From Pseudomonas peradeniyensis (GTDB lineage: Bacteria; Pseudomonadota; Gammaproteobacteria; Pseudomonadales; Pseudomonadaceae): a stretch of DNA of 64,000 nucleotides. This document shows positions 47,020 through 55,810 of this stretch, piece after piece. A model generated the notes under the pieces. That model was not told the DNA's origin and ran no database searches. It saw nothing but the letters and a program-made list of their open reading frames with translations. The stretch covers positions 496,001 to 560,000 of the forward strand of contig NZ_JABWRJ020000001.1 of assembly GCF_014268935.2 (NCBI RefSeq). Direction: 5' to 3'. Each line of letters starts with the position of its first letter. Within the stretch, counting starts at the first letter, position 1. The position numbers and the translations under genes were made by a program.

Positions 47020-47058
47020 TTCATGCGCCACAATGACGATCATTTTGCGGAGCCCTAC

Positions 47059-47301
47059 ATGACCGATTTCACCCACGACGCGATCCTCGACGCCACCGGC
47101 CTGAACTGCCCGGAGCCGGTGATGATGCTGCACAAGCACGTGCGCGAGCTGGCCGGCGGCGGCGTGCTCAAGGTGATCGCCACCGACCCGTCGACCCGTC
47201 GCGACATTCCCAAGTTCTGCATCTTCCTCGGCCACGAGCTGCTCGGCCAGCAGGAAGAGGCCGGCACCTACCTGTACTGGATCCGCAAGAAGGCCGACTG
47301 A
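47059..47301 (+). CDS. tusA: Sulfur carrier protein TusA
   Basis: 80 aa. TusA passes persulfide sulfur from IscS towards tRNA 2-thiouridine synthesis and other sulfur routes. The single active Cys is in [20 protein letters not shown], the exact family motif. The ATG at 47059 ([14 protein letters not shown]) follows GGAG; the upstream frame to 47023 is not family-like. Downstream pdxB follows after 47 bases. Confidence 0.95.
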   Translation: MTDFTHDAILDATGLNCPEPVMMLHKHVRELAGGGVLKVIATDPSTRRDIPKFCIFLGHELLGQQEEAGTYLYWIRKKAD

Positions 47302-47348
47302 GCCGCCTGCGATCGCGCTACACTGCGCTCCCCTGACAGGAGAGCGCC

Positions 47349-48491
47349 ATGCTGATAGTTGCCGACGAGAATATCCCGCTGCTCGATGCCTTCTTCGCCG
47401 GTTTCGGCGAGATCCGCCGTTACCCCGGCCGGGCCATCGACGCCGCCTGCGTCAAGGACGCCGACGTCCTGCTGGTGCGCTCGGTGACCCGCGTCGACCG
47501 GCAACTGCTCGAAGGCAGCCGGGTGCGCTTTGTCGGCACCTGCACCATTGGCACCGACCACCTTGACCTCGAATATTTCGCCCAGGCCGGTATCCACTGG
47601 AGCAGTGCGCCGGGCTGCAACGCCCGTGGCGTGGTGGACTACGTGCTGGGCAGCCTGCTGACCCTGGCCGAACTCGAAGGCGTTGACCTGGGCAAGCGGG
47701 TCTATGGCGTGGTCGGCGCCGGCGAGGTCGGTGGGCGCCTGGTGCGGGTGCTGCATGGCCTGGGCTGGAAGGTGCTGGTATGCGACCCGGTGCGCCAGGC
47801 CAGCGAGGGCGGCGACTTCGTTGACCTGGAGACGATCCTTGCTCAGTGCGATGTGATCAGCCTGCACACGCCGCTACAACGCGGCGGCGATCACCCGACC
47901 TGGCACCTGCTCGACCAGCCGCGCCTGGCGCGCCTGCGTGCCGGCGCCTGGCTGATCAATGCCAGCCGCGGCCCGGTGGTGGACAACGCAGCCCTGCGCG
48001 AATTGCTGCTGGATCGCGAGGATCTGCATGCGGTGCTGGATGTGTGGGAGGGCGAACCGCAGGTGGACCTGCAACTGGCCGACCTGTGCACCCTGGCCAC
48101 ACCACATATCGCCGGCTACAGCCTGGACGGCAAGCAGCGGGGCACGGCGCAGATCTACCAGGCCTTCTGCCGCTGGCGCGGCGAGCCCGAGCAGGTGCGC
48201 CTGGCCGAGCTGCTGCCGGCGCCGGGCCTTGCACAGATCGAGTTTGACTCGAGCGCGGATCCGGCATGGGCATTGGCCACCCTGTGCCGGGCGGTCTACG
48301 ACCCACGTCGTGACGATGCGGATTTCCGTCGCAGCCTCAGCGAAGATCCGGCCGAACAGCGTGCGGCGTTCGACCTGCTGCGCAAGCACTACCCGGTAAG
48401 GCGTGAGATCGAGGGATTGCCGGTACGTGTACGCGGGGAAGTACCGCAATTGGCGCAGCTGGTCAGTGCATTGGGCGCGGTGCTGGCCTGA
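47349..48491 (+). CDS. pdxB: Erythronate-4-phosphate dehydrogenase
   Basis: 380 aa. Second step of de novo pyridoxal 5'-phosphate synthesis, oxidising 4-phosphoerythronate with a nicotinamide cofactor. D-2-hydroxyacid dehydrogenase fold: [20 protein letters not shown], the NAD site [20 protein letters not shown], the catalytic Arg in [19 protein letters not shown], the Glu region in [11 protein letters not shown] and His in [19 protein letters not shown]. The C-terminal PdxB dimerisation extension is present. CAGGAGA precedes the ATG. Confidence 0.96.
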   Translation: MLIVADENIPLLDAFFAGFGEIRRYPGRAIDAACVKDADVLLVRSVTRVDRQLLEGSRVRFVGTCTIGTDHLDLEYFAQAGIHWSSAPGCNARGVVDYVLGSLLTLAELEGVDLGKRVYGVVGAGEVGGRLVRVLHGLGWKVLVCDPVRQASEGGDFVDLETILAQCDVISLHTPLQRGGDHPTWHLLDQPRLARLRAGAWLINASRGPVVDNAALRELLLDREDLHAVLDVWEGEPQVDLQLADLCTLATPHIAGYSLDGKQRGTAQIYQAFCRWRGEPEQVRLAELLPAPGLAQIEFDSSADPAWALATLCRAVYDPRRDDADFRRSLSEDPAEQRAAFDLLRKHYPVRREIEGLPVRVRGEVPQLAQLVSALGAVLA

Positions 48492-48511
48492 GGACGCAGA
48501 AAGGCAGGGCA

Positions 48512-48538
48512 ATAAAAACCCGGCGCAAGCGCCGGGTT
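48512..48538 (-). terminator. Terminator of the small minus-strand gene
   Basis: On the minus strand AACCCGGCGC-TT-GCGCCGGGTT is followed by TTTAT, 17 bases after the stop at 48555. It lies 25 bases beyond the pdxB stop and may also end that transcript, though the plus-strand T run is poor. Confidence 0.8.
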
Positions 48539-48554
48539 GCACGCAATTCGGGGC

Positions 48555-48728
48555 TCAGGCCTTGCCGACTTTCTTGACCCGGCTCTCTTCCAGGTCCTTG
48601 CAGGCCTTCTGGATCATCTGCTCGGTGATCGGGACCTCGCGGCCCTGGGCATCGATGATCGAGCCGCAAACCTGAGGTTGCGGACGGTTCTGGGTCTTGG
48701 GCGTGTCGGTGCTGTGCTGCAAGCTCAT
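48555..48728 (-). CDS. Conserved small protein, 57 aa
   Basis: Reads MSLQHSTDTPKTQNRPQPQV and ends MIQKACKDLEESRVKKVGKA. AGGAGACAGGA gives a strong ribosome site and a terminator follows directly, so it is a real gene despite its size. Predicted C-terminal helix (ITEQMIQKACKDLEESRVKK), one Cys in QVCGSIID and another in the helix; no signal peptide. I do not know its function. Convergent with pdxB. Confidence 0.78.
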   Translation of the reverse strand: MSLQHSTDTPKTQNRPQPQVCGSIIDAQGREVPITEQMIQKACKDLEESRVKKVGKA

Positions 48729-48976
48729 GTCCTGTCTCCTCTTTCAGGTTCAAGCTCAAGGTAGCGCTTCGCCGTGACTGGTCTGTGACAGTTTCTTCGG
48801 CGTCATGCCGGATCAGTCCAACAGAAACGGCGGTAAACCTCCAGTCGCAGGTTAGAACGAATGGGCATAGTCACTGCCGCCTCGTTCGATCATGGGACGG
48901 CGTCGCATTCCCAGGCGTTGCACGGGGCCGACGAGTGGTAGTCTTGGTCTAATCCGTGCAAAGAACGACTTTCGCC

Positions 48977-50740
48977 ATGCCCGAGCCAATCTCCCCCCGC
49001 CAGCGCCGCGCCCTGCACCTGGGCTGGCATTTCGTGCGCCCCTATCGCCGCCAGGCACTGCTGGCCTTGCTGGCGCTGGTGGTCACCGCCGCCATCACCC
49101 TGTCCATGGGCCAGGGCATCCGCCTGTTGGTCGACCAGGGCTTCATGACCGGTTCGGCGCACCAGCTCAACCAGACCATCGGCCTGTTCCTGCTGCTGGT
49201 GCTGGCCCTGGCGGTGGGGACCTTCGCCCGTTTCTACCTGGTGTCGTGGATCGGCGAGCGCTGCGTGGCCGATATTCGCCGGGCAGTGTTCGATCACCTG
49301 ATCGGCCTGCACCCGGGCTTCTTCGAGGACAACCGCAGCTCGGAAATCCAGTCGCGGCTGACCGCCGACACCACCTTGCTGCAGTCGGTGATCGGCTCGT
49401 CGCTGTCGATGTTCCTGCGCAACGCGCTGATGGTGCTGGGCGGGGTGATCCTGCTGTTCGTCACCAACCCCAAGTTGACCAGCATCGTGGTGCTGGCCTT
49501 GCCCTTGGTGCTGGCGCCGATCCTGTTGTTCGGGCGGCGCGTGCGCAGCCTGTCGCGGCAGAGCCAGGACCGGGTGGCCGACGTGGGCAGCTATGTCGCC
49601 GAGGCCCTCGGCCAGATCAAGACGGTGCAGGCCTACAACCATCAGGGGCATGACCAGGCGCGCTTCGCCGAGACCGTGGAGGCGGCGTTCGGCGTGGCAC
49701 GCAGGCGCATCGCCCAGCGCGCCTGGCTGATTACCCTGGTGATCGTGCTGGTGCTCGGGGCGGTAGGGGTGATGCTCTGGGTCGGTGGCATGGACGTGAT
49801 CGCCGGGCGCATCTCCGGCGGCGAGCTGGCCGCCTTCGTGTTCTACAGCCTGATCGTCGGCAGCGCCTTCGGCACCCTGAGCGAGGTGATCGGCGAGCTG
49901 CAACGGGCCGCCGGTGCCGCCGAGCGCATTGCCGAGCTGCTGGCGGCACAGACGGCGATCCTGGCGCCGGCGCAACCACAGGGGCTGGCGCAGGGCCGCG
50001 CCACGGGCGATATCCAGCTGAGCGACGTGCGCTTTGCGTACCCGTCGCGCCCCACGGCGGCGGCCATCGATGGTCTTAGCCTGCACATCCGCCCGGGCGA
50101 GACCGTGGCCCTGGTCGGGCCGTCGGGGGCCGGCAAGTCGACCCTGTTCGACCTGCTGCTGCGCTTCTACGACCCGCAGGGTGGTGCGATTCTGCTCGAT
50201 GGCCAACCGATCACCGGTCTGGAGCCGGCCGAGCTGCGTCGCCAGTTCGCCCTGGTGGCCCAGCAGCCGGCGCTGTTCCGTGGCACGGTCGAGGCCAACA
50301 TCCGCTACGGTCGGCCCGACGCCAGCCTGGCCGAGGTCGAGGCGGCGGCGCGCGGCGCCCATGCCCATGAGTTCATCGCCCAGTTGCCCCAGGGCTACCA
50401 GACGCTGCTGGGCGAGGGCGGCCTAGGGCTGTCCGGCGGCCAGCGCCAGCGCCTGGCGATCGCCCGGGCGCTGCTGGTGGATGCGCCGATCCTGCTGTTG
50501 GACGAAGCCACCAGCGCCCTGGACGCGCAGAGCGAGCACCTGATCCAGCAGGCGTTGCCGCAGCTGATGGCCGGGCGCACCACGCTGGTCATCGCTCACC
50601 GCCTGGCGACGGTGCAGCATGCCGATCGCATCGCGGTGATCGACAAAGGCCGACTGGCGGCAGTCGGCAGCCATCGACAATTGATCGAGCAAAGCCCACT
50701 CTACGCACGCTTGGCCGCTCTGCAGTTCAACCCGGCCTGA
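48977..50740 (+). CDS. MsbA-like ABC exporter (fused permease and ATPase)
   Basis: 587 aa half-transporter that should work as a homodimer in the inner membrane. Six membrane helices in about residues 20-310, then the ATPase: Walker A VGPSGAGKSTLFDLLL, Q-loop VAQQPALFRGTVEANIRYG, signature LSGGQRQRLAIARALL, Walker B PILLLDEATSALD and switch His in VIAHRLATVQHAD. Substrate unknown; lipid, drug or peptide export are family options. The ATG at 48977 (MPEPISPRQRRALHLG) is chosen; the ribosome site is weak. It lies between a small gene and the PhoB-like box of the chemoreceptor. Confidence 0.92.
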   Translation: MPEPISPRQRRALHLGWHFVRPYRRQALLALLALVVTAAITLSMGQGIRLLVDQGFMTGSAHQLNQTIGLFLLLVLALAVGTFARFYLVSWIGERCVADIRRAVFDHLIGLHPGFFEDNRSSEIQSRLTADTTLLQSVIGSSLSMFLRNALMVLGGVILLFVTNPKLTSIVVLALPLVLAPILLFGRRVRSLSRQSQDRVADVGSYVAEALGQIKTVQAYNHQGHDQARFAETVEAAFGVARRRIAQRAWLITLVIVLVLGAVGVMLWVGGMDVIAGRISGGELAAFVFYSLIVGSAFGTLSEVIGELQRAAGAAERIAELLAAQTAILAPAQPQGLAQGRATGDIQLSDVRFAYPSRPTAAAIDGLSLHIRPGETVALVGPSGAGKSTLFDLLLRFYDPQGGAILLDGQPITGLEPAELRRQFALVAQQPALFRGTVEANIRYGRPDASLAEVEAAARGAHAHEFIAQLPQGYQTLLGEGGLGLSGGQRQRLAIARALLVDAPILLLDEATSALDAQSEHLIQQALPQLMAGRTTLVIAHRLATVQHADRIAVIDKGRLAAVGSHRQLIEQSPLYARLAALQFNPA

Positions 50741-50751
50741 GCGGCCATCGC

Positions 50752-50784
50752 TGTCACTGTTTTGTAACAATTTTGTAGCAATTG
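50752..50784 (+). promoter_or_regulatory. PhoB-box-like triple 11-bp direct repeat
   Basis: Three contiguous 11-base units: TGTCACTGTTT, TGTAACAATTT and TGTAGCAATTG. PhoB boxes are tandem 11-bp units of a TGTCA-type heptamer plus four AT-rich bases, and this is the same layout. It starts 12 bases after the ABC-exporter stop and 190 bases before the chemoreceptor start. Confidence 0.65.
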
Positions 50785-50941
50785 CCTGAGACTATCTGCC
50801 TCGGCCGTTGCGCAGGTGCTCGCCCTGGTTGTCATCGCCCGATGGCGGCGTTTTCGGGCCAGCGAACGAGGACAAGGATGCCTCCGTCGGCGGTGCCGTC
50901 GTGCGCCGTTTTCCCTCTTCCTTGTTCCGAGATCCGCAATC

Positions 50942-52555
50942 TTGCGTAAATCCCTCAGAGTGCAAATTCTCTCCCTGCTCGGTGGCAGCCTGGTGGCGAT
51001 CCTGCTGATCGCCCTGGTGTGTTTCCAGTTCCTGTCGTCCAGCGTGCGCGGCTATGCCGAGCTGGTGGATGGGCCGTTGCGTGCCTCGCAGCTGATCGAC
51101 GAAGCCAACCTGCAGTTCAAGATCCAGGTGCAGGAGTGGAAGAACGTGCTGCTGCGTGGTCGCCAGCCGGCGGAGCTGGACAAGTACTGGCAGCAGTTCC
51201 AGGCCCGCGAGCAGCAGGTGCAGCAGTTGCTGGGGCAATTGATCGACAGCAGCGAGCCGGCGCTCAAGGCGCGCCTGGAGCAGCTCAAGGCCAGCCACCG
51301 GCAGCTGGGCTCGGCCTACGAGCAAGGTCGCCAGGCGTTCCTGGCCGCCGGCGGCGACCCGGTGGCGGGCGACCTGGCAGTCAAGGGCGTGGACCGTGCC
51401 ACCAGCGACCAGATGAGTGCGTTGGTGGAGCAGTTGCGCGCCGACGCCCACGGGCGTGCCGGTGCCATCAGCGCTAGTGCCGAGCGCACTGTGTGGCTGG
51501 GCGTGCTGGTGATGCTGGGCTCGGCCGTGCTGGTCGGGTTGTTCAGCCTGTGGCTGGTCAACCGCAGCCTGGTCGAGCCGATTCGCCAGCTGATCGACTA
51601 TGTCGCCCAGCTCAGCCAGGGGCGTTTCGCCGCCCGTGTCGACAGCCGCCGCGAGGATGAGCTGGGGCGCCTGGCGCTGGCCGCCAACACCCTGCGCGAC
51701 TTCCTCGCCGACACCGTCGGCCGTCTCAAGGACAACGCCGAGGAGCTGGAAAGCGCCAGCGACCGCCTACGCAGCATCGCCGGCGACATGGCCCATGGCA
51801 CCCACGACCAGTTCCAGCGCACCGACCAGGTCGCCACGGCCATGCACGAGATGTCGGCCACCGCCCAGGAAGTGGCGCGCCACGCCGCCGACGCCGCCCG
51901 CGCCGCGGACGAGGCCGACCACAGCGCCCAGGCCGGCGAGCAGGTCATGCAGCGGACCATCGACACCATCGCCGTGGTCAACCGCGAAATCGCCGGTACC
52001 GCGGCGGTGATCCGTCATCTGGAACACGACAGCACGCGTATCGGCAAGGTGCTCGAAGTGATTCGCGGCATTGCCGAGCAGACCAACCTGCTTGCGCTCA
52101 ACGCCGCCATCGAGGCCGCCCGTGCCGGCGAGGCCGGGCGCGGCTTCGCCGTGGTGGCCGACGAGGTGCGCAGCCTGGCCCAGCGCACCGCGGCGTCGAT
52201 CGCCGAAATCCACCAGATCATCGAGGCGGTGCAGTCGGGCGCGGTGGAGGCGGTCAAGGCCATCGAGAGCGGCCAGCAGCGCAGCGAGGAGGGCGCCGAG
52301 CAGGTGCAGCAGGCCGGGCAGATGTTGCAGCGCATCACCACGGCGGTGGAGGCGATCCGCGACATGAACCGGCAGATCGCCACTGCTGCCGAGGAGCAGA
52401 CCAGCGTCGCCGAGGACATCTCGCGCAACCTGGTCGAGATCACCCGCATCGCCACCGCCAACCAGGAGGCCGTGCAGCATACCGAACAGGCCGGACAGCG
52501 CCTGCACGGGTTGTCGGGGCAGCTGGGCGAGGTCACCTCCCGCCTGACCGCTTGA
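50942..52555 (+). CDS. Methyl-accepting chemotaxis protein with small 4-helix-type sensor domain
   Basis: 537 aa from the TTG at 50942 ([20 protein letters not shown]), with GAGAT nearby; the open frame runs further but reads as non-family. Membrane helix 1 about 8-32, periplasmic helical domain about 33-185, membrane helix 2 about 182-205, HAMP about 207-260, then a signalling domain with the hairpin tip [20 protein letters not shown] and [20 protein letters not shown]. The domain plan is that of CtpH-type phosphate receptors. Together with the PhoB-like repeat upstream, this suggests an inorganic-phosphate receptor; that is inference. Confidence 0.9.
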   Translation: MRKSLRVQILSLLGGSLVAILLIALVCFQFLSSSVRGYAELVDGPLRASQLIDEANLQFKIQVQEWKNVLLRGRQPAELDKYWQQFQAREQQVQQLLGQLIDSSEPALKARLEQLKASHRQLGSAYEQGRQAFLAAGGDPVAGDLAVKGVDRATSDQMSALVEQLRADAHGRAGAISASAERTVWLGVLVMLGSAVLVGLFSLWLVNRSLVEPIRQLIDYVAQLSQGRFAARVDSRREDELGRLALAANTLRDFLADTVGRLKDNAEELESASDRLRSIAGDMAHGTHDQFQRTDQVATAMHEMSATAQEVARHAADAARAADEADHSAQAGEQVMQRTIDTIAVVNREIAGTAAVIRHLEHDSTRIGKVLEVIRGIAEQTNLLALNAAIEAARAGEAGRGFAVVADEVRSLAQRTAASIAEIHQIIEAVQSGAVEAVKAIESGQQRSEEGAEQVQQAGQMLQRITTAVEAIRDMNRQIATAAEEQTSVAEDISRNLVEITRIATANQEAVQHTEQAGQRLHGLSGQLGEVTSRLTA

Positions 52556-52561
52556 AATCGC

Positions 52562-52617
52562 CATCGCGGGGCCAGCCCGCTCCCACGCAATCGTGGGAGC
52601 GGGCTGGCCCCGCGATG
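52562..52617. repeat. REP doublet forming a near-perfect cruciform
   Basis: Two 26-base perfect inverted copies (CATCGCGGGGCCAGCCCGCT... and its complement) are separated by only CAAT. The loop base differs from other REPs here (GGGGCCAGCCC). It starts seven bases after the chemoreceptor stop. Confidence 0.9.
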
Positions 52618-52739
52618 CTTTTGAGGGTGGGGAAATCCGCCATATACGCATGCTGAATCAGGTGCCTGTGGCGGATTGTCGCCATCCAGGTGATGGCCAG
52701 GGGCGGCGCAAGCGGCACCAGCCGTGACCCAGGCCATGC

Positions 52740-52755
52740 TGGCACACTCCCTGCT
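52740..52755 (+). promoter_or_regulatory. Sigma-54-like promoter upstream of the malate:quinone oxidoreductase gene
   Basis: TGGCAC-ACTCC-CTGCT keeps the full -24 block and the -12 GC at correct spacing; one base of the TTGC block is changed. Predicted start is about 52767, giving a leader of about 125 bases. The rest of the 52556-52891 gap holds the REP doublet and no other feature I can support. Confidence 0.4.
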
Positions 52756-52891
52756 TTACGGCGCCCCGGGCCACGGCCCGAGGCGATCGTGCCCCGATTT
52801 CGCAAGACTCCTGCTGACCAGAACAACAACATCCGGGCGTGCACGCCGGGGGCAACGACTGCCAATCCTTCACTTCAATTGGATTGAGCTA

Positions 52892-54457
52892 ATGAAAAAA
52901 ATCCTGCTGACGCTCCTGTGCCTGGGCGTCATCGGCTGCTCCAAGCCCGCAGAGCCACAGAAGTCCGTCGATGTCCTGCTGATCGGCGGCGGCATCATGA
53001 GTGCGAGCCTGGGGACCTACCTCACCGAGCTGGAACCGAACTGGAAGGTCGACGTCTACGAGCGCATGGACCAGGTCGCCGAGGAAAGCTCCAACGCCTG
53101 GAACAACGCCGGCACCGGCCACTCGGCGTTCTGCGAGCTGAACTACACCAGCGTCGGCAAGGACGGCAGCATCGACATCAGCAAGGCGGTCAACGTCAAC
53201 GAGCAGTTCGAGGTGTCCAAGCAGTTCTGGGCCTACCAGGTCGAACAGGGCGTGCTGAGCAACCCGCGTTCGTTCATCAACAATGTGCCGCACATGAGCT
53301 TCGTCTGGGGTGACGACAACGTCGACTTCCTGCACAAGCGCGTCGAAGCCCTGCAACACAGCTCGCTGTTCCGCGGCATGGAGATCACCGAGGACCACGA
53401 GCAGATTCGCAAGTGGGTGCCGCTGGTGATGGAAGGCCGTGATCCCGGGCAGAAAGTGGCCGCGACCCGCATGGCCATCGGCACCGACGTGAACTTCGGC
53501 GAGATCACCCGCCAGCTGTTCGCCTCGATGACCCGCAACCCCAATGTACAGCTGCACCTGAGCCACGAAGTACGCGACATCGTGCGCAATGACGATGGCA
53601 GCTGGAACGTGGTGGTGGCCGACCTGGCCAACGGCGGCAAGGAATCGGCGGTCAAGGCCAAATTCGTCTTCATCGGGGCCGGTGGCGGTGCGCTCAAGTT
53701 GCTGCAGAAGTCCGGTATTCCGGAGGCCGAAGGCTATGCAGGCTTCCCGGTCGGTGGCCAGTTCCTGATGACCGACAATGCCGACCTGGTCGCCCGTCAC
53801 AAGGCCAAGCTGTACGGCAAGGCCTCGGTCGGCGCGCCGCCGATGTCGGTACCGCACCTGGACACCCGGGTGATCGATGGCAAGGAAGTGCTGCTGTTCG
53901 GCCCGTTCGCGACCTTCTCCACCAAGTACCTCAAGCACGGCTCGCTGCTGGACATGTTCAGCTCGCTGACCACCCACAACCTCAGCCCGATGGTGCATGC
54001 CGGGATCGACAACATTGACCTCAGCACCTACCTGATGGGCCAGCTGATGCTCAGCTTCGATGATCGCATGGCGGCCCTGCGCGAGTACTTCCCCAACGCC
54101 AAGAACGAAGACTGGAAGCTGCTCCAGGCCGGCCAGCGCGTGCAGGTGATCAAGAAGGATCCCGAGCACGGTGGCGTGCTGCAGTTCGGCACTGAAGTGG
54201 TGGCCGCCGAGGACGGCAGCATTGCCGCGCTGCTGGGCGCTTCGCCCGGCGCCTCGACCGCCGCGCCGATCATGCTGAGCGTGCTGGAGAAGACCTTCAA
54301 GGACCGGATCAAGAGTGCCGAGTGGCAAGCCAGGCTCAAGGAGATCGTGCCGACCTACGGCCAGAAGCTGAACAACGACCTCGCGCTGACCAACAAGACC
54401 CGTGAGTGGAGCAGTGCGCGCCTGCAACTGCTGTACGTGCCGGTGTTGCCGGAGTAA
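52892..54457 (+). CDS. mqo: Malate:quinone oxidoreductase with lipoprotein signal
   Basis: 521 aa. FAD enzyme that oxidises malate to oxaloacetate and reduces quinone. After the leader come the FAD-binding [20 protein letters not shown], the family block [36 protein letters not shown] and [20 protein letters not shown]. Odd point: the N-terminus [20 protein letters not shown] is a classic lipoprotein signal with lipobox VIGC, whereas most MQOs are peripheral proteins on the cytoplasmic face. The ATG at 52892 has GGATTGAG upstream; the longer frame is not coding. Terminator follows. Confidence 0.93.
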   Translation: MKKILLTLLCLGVIGCSKPAEPQKSVDVLLIGGGIMSASLGTYLTELEPNWKVDVYERMDQVAEESSNAWNNAGTGHSAFCELNYTSVGKDGSIDISKAVNVNEQFEVSKQFWAYQVEQGVLSNPRSFINNVPHMSFVWGDDNVDFLHKRVEALQHSSLFRGMEITEDHEQIRKWVPLVMEGRDPGQKVAATRMAIGTDVNFGEITRQLFASMTRNPNVQLHLSHEVRDIVRNDDGSWNVVVADLANGGKESAVKAKFVFIGAGGGALKLLQKSGIPEAEGYAGFPVGGQFLMTDNADLVARHKAKLYGKASVGAPPMSVPHLDTRVIDGKEVLLFGPFATFSTKYLKHGSLLDMFSSLTTHNLSPMVHAGIDNIDLSTYLMGQLMLSFDDRMAALREYFPNAKNEDWKLLQAGQRVQVIKKDPEHGGVLQFGTEVVAAEDGSIAALLGASPGASTAAPIMLSVLEKTFKDRIKSAEWQARLKEIVPTYGQKLNNDLALTNKTREWSSARLQLLYVPVLPE

Positions 54458-54465
54458 GGCATAAA

Positions 54466-54492
54466 AAGGCGCAGCCCATTGGACTGCGCTTT
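54466..54492 (+). terminator. Terminator of mqo
   Basis: AAGGCGCAG pairs with CTGCGCTTT round CCCATTGGA, nine bases after the mqo stop. The T run is short. Confidence 0.7.
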
Positions 54493-54512
54493 CATGCGAG
54501 CAGTAGAGCCCT

Positions 54513-54580
54513 CTGTGGGAACGGCCTTGCGTCGCGAAAGGCTGCTGCGCAGCCTTTCGCGACGCAAGGCCGCTCCCACA
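54513..54580. repeat. REP-type inverted doublet, GCCTTGCGTCGCGAAAGG family
   Basis: TGTGGGAACGGCCTTGCGTC at 54513 and an inverse copy ending CGCTCCCACA at 54580, with GCGACGCAAGGCC in between. The two units meet almost without spacer around CTGCTGCGCAG. The same subfamily is at 369-483. Confidence 0.85.
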
Positions 54581-54683
54581 GGGGGACAGTTCCCAGCGTG
54601 ACAGCGTGGCCAAAGGACTAGCCGATCTCCTACAGGGCCCAGTGTTGCCCGATGCAGGGCGCTATCAGGCCTTTTCGCAGGCA

Positions 54684-54714
54684 ACAAAAAACCCGCTCAA
54701 GGCGGGTTTTTTGT
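54684..54714 (-). terminator. Terminator of tRNA-Pro
   Basis: ACAAAAAACCCGC with its complement round a CTTGA loop, ending in TTTTTT on the minus strand. It lies seven bases past the CCA end of the tRNA. Confidence 0.9.
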
Positions 54715-54720
54715 GGGATA

Positions 54721-54797
54721 TGGTCGGAGAGACAGGATTCGAACCTGCGGCCTTCTCGTCCCGAACGAGACGCGCTACCTGGCTGCGCTACACTCCG
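54721..54797 (-). tRNA. tRNA-Pro (anticodon CGG)
   Basis: 77 bases including an encoded CCA. Acceptor stem CGGAGTG... CTCTCCG, D-arm AGCGCAGCCAGGTAGCGC, anticodon stem TCTCG/CGAGA round loop TTCGGGA giving CGG, and T-arm with GGTTCGAATCC. It reads the CCG proline codon, heavily used in this genome. No integrated element is attached to its 3' end. Confidence 0.97.
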
Positions 54798-54878
54798 ATG
54801 TCCAAAATGCTACTGCATCGCTTTTTTCAACGCAACCCCTTGTTGCAAAAAGGAGTTGCGCTAAAAAGCGGGACTGGA

Positions 54879-55100
54879 TCACAGCTCCTTGACGGTGCGG
54901 ATCTGGTCCTTGTTGATGCGCGTGCGCTTGCCGTCGAGCTGCTCGAATTCGTAGAAGCCGGAGTCTTCGTCATAGGAAGGGGTGTCCACCGCCTGGATTT
55001 CGCGGCCGTCGTTGAGGGTGATGACGGTTGGCGAGGCGCAGCCGGCGAGGGCGCCCAGGCCCAGGGCAAGCAGGAAGGCGGGAAGGGTCCGTTGGATCAT
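54879..55100 (-). CDS. YgdI/YgdR-like small lipoprotein
   Basis: 73 aa. Signal peptide MIQRTLPAFLLALGLGALAG with lipobox LAGC, then the small beta domain SPTVITLNDGREIQAVDTPS and YEFEQLDGKRTRINKDQIRT, the YgdI/YgdR pattern. The mature protein is about 53 residues and is anchored by lipid to a membrane. Role unknown. It stands alone, divergent from moaB across 170 bases. Confidence 0.9.
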   Translation of the reverse strand: MIQRTLPAFLLALGLGALAGCASPTVITLNDGREIQAVDTPSYDEDSGFYEFEQLDGKRTRINKDQIRTVKEL

Positions 55101-55270
55101 CGTGTTTCTCCAGTGCGATGGTGCTAGATGTCATTAAGACGCAGGGCGTCCACGCAAGTTCCTTGCACAGTGCAGCATAGCGCCATCGCGGCGGCATTGA
55201 CCAAGAACAACGCCGCAGGCGGCCTGTGATATAACAGCGCACATTCCCAGTTACCCTGCGACGGACTCCC

Positions 55271-55810
55271 ATGAAAGCCAAGGCAGATACCCCTTTCGTT
55301 GCGCTGAACATCGCCGTGCTGACGGTCAGCGACACCCGCACCTTCGACACCGACACCTCCGGCCAGCTGTTCGTCGATCGCCTGGGCGCCGCCGGCCATC
55401 GCCTGGCCGAGCGCGTGCTGCTCAAGGACGACCTCTACAAGATCCGCGCCCAGGTCGCGACCTGGATCGCCGACGACCAGGTGCAGGTGGTGTTGATCAC
55501 CGGCGGCACCGGCTTCACCGGCCGCGACAGCACCCCGGAAGCCGTGGCGTGCCTGCTGGACAAGCAGGTCGAGGGCTTTGGCGAGCTCTTCCGGCAGATC
55601 TCGGTGGCCGATATCGGCACCTCCACCGTGCAGTCCCGCGCCCTGGCGGGGCTTGCCAACGGCACCCTGGTCTGCTGCCTGCCGGGGTCGACCAACGCCG
55701 TGCGCACCGGTTGGGACGGCATCCTCGCCGAGCAGCTGGACGCCCGTCACCGGCCGTGCAATTTCGTGCCGCACCTGAAGCAGGCGGCGGCCTGTGACAG
55801 CCGTGGCTGA
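55271..55810 (+). CDS. moaB: Molybdenum cofactor biosynthesis protein MoaB/MogA family
   Basis: 179 aa. Family members adenylate molybdopterin before metal insertion. Core motifs: LNIAVLTVSDTRTFDTDTSG, VLITGGTGFTGRDSTPEAVA (the pterin/ATP site) and LPGSTNAVRTGWDGILAEQL. The stop overlaps the moeA start by 17 bases, so the pair is coupled. Molybdenum cofactor is needed by nitrate reductases and other oxidoreductases. Confidence 0.95.
   Translation: MKAKADTPFVALNIAVLTVSDTRTFDTDTSGQLFVDRLGAAGHRLAERVLLKDDLYKIRAQVATWIADDQVQVVLITGGTGFTGRDSTPEAVACLLDKQVEGFGELFRQISVADIGTSTVQSRALAGLANGTLVCCLPGSTNAVRTGWDGILAEQLDARHRPCNFVPHLKQAAACDSRG

Noticed and set aside
45804..47033. 409-codon minus-strand frame opposite rlmM
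   Set aside because: Antisense shadow; rlmM has the complete methyltransferase motifs.
54721..54797. tRNA-Pro as an attachment site for an integrated element
   Set aside because: No integrase and no repeat of the tRNA 3' end nearby.
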